From Oscillospiraceae bacterium (lineage in GTDB: Bacteria; Bacillota; Clostridia; Oscillospirales; Ethanoligenentaceae): DNA of 6,824 nt. Each line of letters starts with the position of its first letter. The first letter of the stretch is position 1. The DNA lies in NCBI GenBank assembly GCA_003518885.1, contig DOXU01000039.1, positions 1-6,824 of the forward strand, read 5' to 3'. Positions 6,539 to 6,824 of this stretch are shown piece by piece. The notes under the pieces were generated by a model. That model did no database searches, had not been told where the DNA came from, and worked only from the letters and a program-made list of their open reading frames with translations. The position numbers and the translations under genes are program-made.

Positions 6539-6567
6539 AGAATACCATACCCTGCATATAAATGCAA
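6539..6567 (-). promoter_or_regulatory. Likely secG promoter with extended -10
   Basis: Read on the - strand, TTGCAT (6567-6562) is a weak -35. After 17 bases comes TATTCT (6544-6539), preceded directly by TGG (6547-6545), which gives the TGn extended -10 motif. Transcription would start near 6532, leaving a leader of about 90 bases that contains the inverted repeat at 6458-6476. Confidence 0.5.
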
Positions 6568-6580
6568 TCATTTTGCAATC
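6563..6580. repeat. Direct repeat TGCAATC x2 overlapping the secG -35
   Basis: TGCAATC occurs at 6563-6569 and 6574-6580, an 11-bp period, so both copies face the same side of the helix. One copy overlaps the proposed secG -35 element. The arrangement suits a protein binding site, but the repeat is short and lies in AT-rich DNA. Confidence 0.4.
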
Positions 6581-6671
6581 GAGTCTTTTCTTAGGTCCGC
6601 ATAAAACAACAATTCTGGGAAAAAATAAGGAAGCAGTCAAGAGTTCGCTTGCGTTTGCATTTTGGCTGTGT

Positions 6672-6708
6672 ACCGCTGTAGTTATTAAAAACTATGGCGG
6701 TTCTTTTG
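6672..6708 (+). terminator. Intrinsic terminator on the + strand with no + strand gene before it
   Basis: CCGCTGTAGTT (6673-6683) pairs with AACTATGGCGG (6690-6700) through 11 pairs, including two G-U wobbles, plus an outer A-T, around a 6-base loop. TTCTTTTG follows. On the - strand the same stem has two mismatches and no U-tract, so it is built for + strand transcripts. The 231 bases between secG and this hairpin hold no convincing + strand ORF, so it may end a small RNA or an antisense transcript. Confidence 0.55.
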
Positions 6709-6709
6709 T

Positions 6710-6824
6710 CTAAAAATGCAATTGCTCACCTATCCCGCCCTCCTCTTTTAAAATGGCGCCAATAGAGGGAATTTCTTTGGCGCGATATCTGGCTGGGTTC
6801 TGTAATTTTCCCTCTGTATAAAGT
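6710..6824 (-). CDS. C-terminal 37 codons of an unidentified protein (5' end outside window)
   Basis: On the - strand one frame is open from the right edge to a TAG at 6712-6710. It reads as ordinary soluble-protein sequence, with segments such as NPARYRAKEIPSIGAILKEE and a tail ending GEQLHF. It is rich in Glu, Lys, Ile and Gly, and its codons favour a purine in first position. The other two - strand frames are also open for much of this stretch but look basic or unbalanced, as shadow frames do. I do not recognise the family. It would be the gene just upstream of secG, about 145 bases from the proposed secG promoter. No - strand terminator follows it. Confidence 0.5.
   Translation of the reverse strand, partial: LYTEGKLQNPARYRAKEIPSIGAILKEEGGIGEQLHF

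Noticed and set aside
6190..6540. 116-codon + strand frame covering secG
   Set aside because: It is antisense to a clear SecG with both helices and the Gly/Ser loop; the translation is a Thr/Ile-rich shadow with no family features.
1..6824. Search for CRISPR repeats, tRNA genes, transposases or defence and toxin-antitoxin genes
   Set aside because: No regularly spaced repeats, cloverleaf with CCA-type end, transposase motif or paired small toxin/antitoxin frames were seen on either strand.

Overview
The window looks like chromosomal DNA from a low-to-moderate GC Gram-positive bacterium of the Bacillota, most likely a clostridial/ruminococcal-type organism. This rests on strong purine-rich ribosome binding sites, TTG start codons, sigma-A type promoters, and a secG next to rnr on one strand. 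The lineage call is an inference from gene content and protein style; no marker gene allows a species call.

Layout, left to right. The + strand half starts inside the last third of a P-type cation-transporting ATPase (3-782). A glutamate decarboxylase, gadB (964-2364), follows, then a 225-base spacer with a direct repeat and a possible promoter. Next is a small Ser/Thr-rich single-pass membrane protein of unknown function that starts at TTG (2590-3174). A near-consensus promoter (3187-3215) then precedes a membrane-anchored YkuD-type L,D-transpeptidase (3275-3910), also TTG-started. A bidirectional hairpin terminator (3919-3954) separates this half from the convergent - strand half. Read right to left, the - strand half holds the tail of an unidentified CDS running off the right edge (6710-6824), a secG promoter and leader with an inverted repeat, secG (6177-6440), an intrinsic terminator, and rnr (3975-6077).

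Functional reading. gadB suggests acid-stress consumption of protons by glutamate decarboxylation, but no glutamate/GABA antiporter gene is inside the window. The Ser/Thr-rich protein and the L,D-transpeptidase share an architecture (short basic or polar cytoplasmic N-terminus, one membrane helix, Ser/Thr-rich extracytoplasmic stretch), which points to the cell envelope. secG (protein export) and rnr (RNA turnover) are housekeeping genes commonly found together in Bacillota.

I found no mobile element, CRISPR array, tRNA or rRNA, and no clear sign of a new multi-gene system. The items most worth checking are the unknown Ser/Thr-rich protein, a + strand terminator near 6700 with no + strand gene in front of it, and the inverted repeat in the secG leader.
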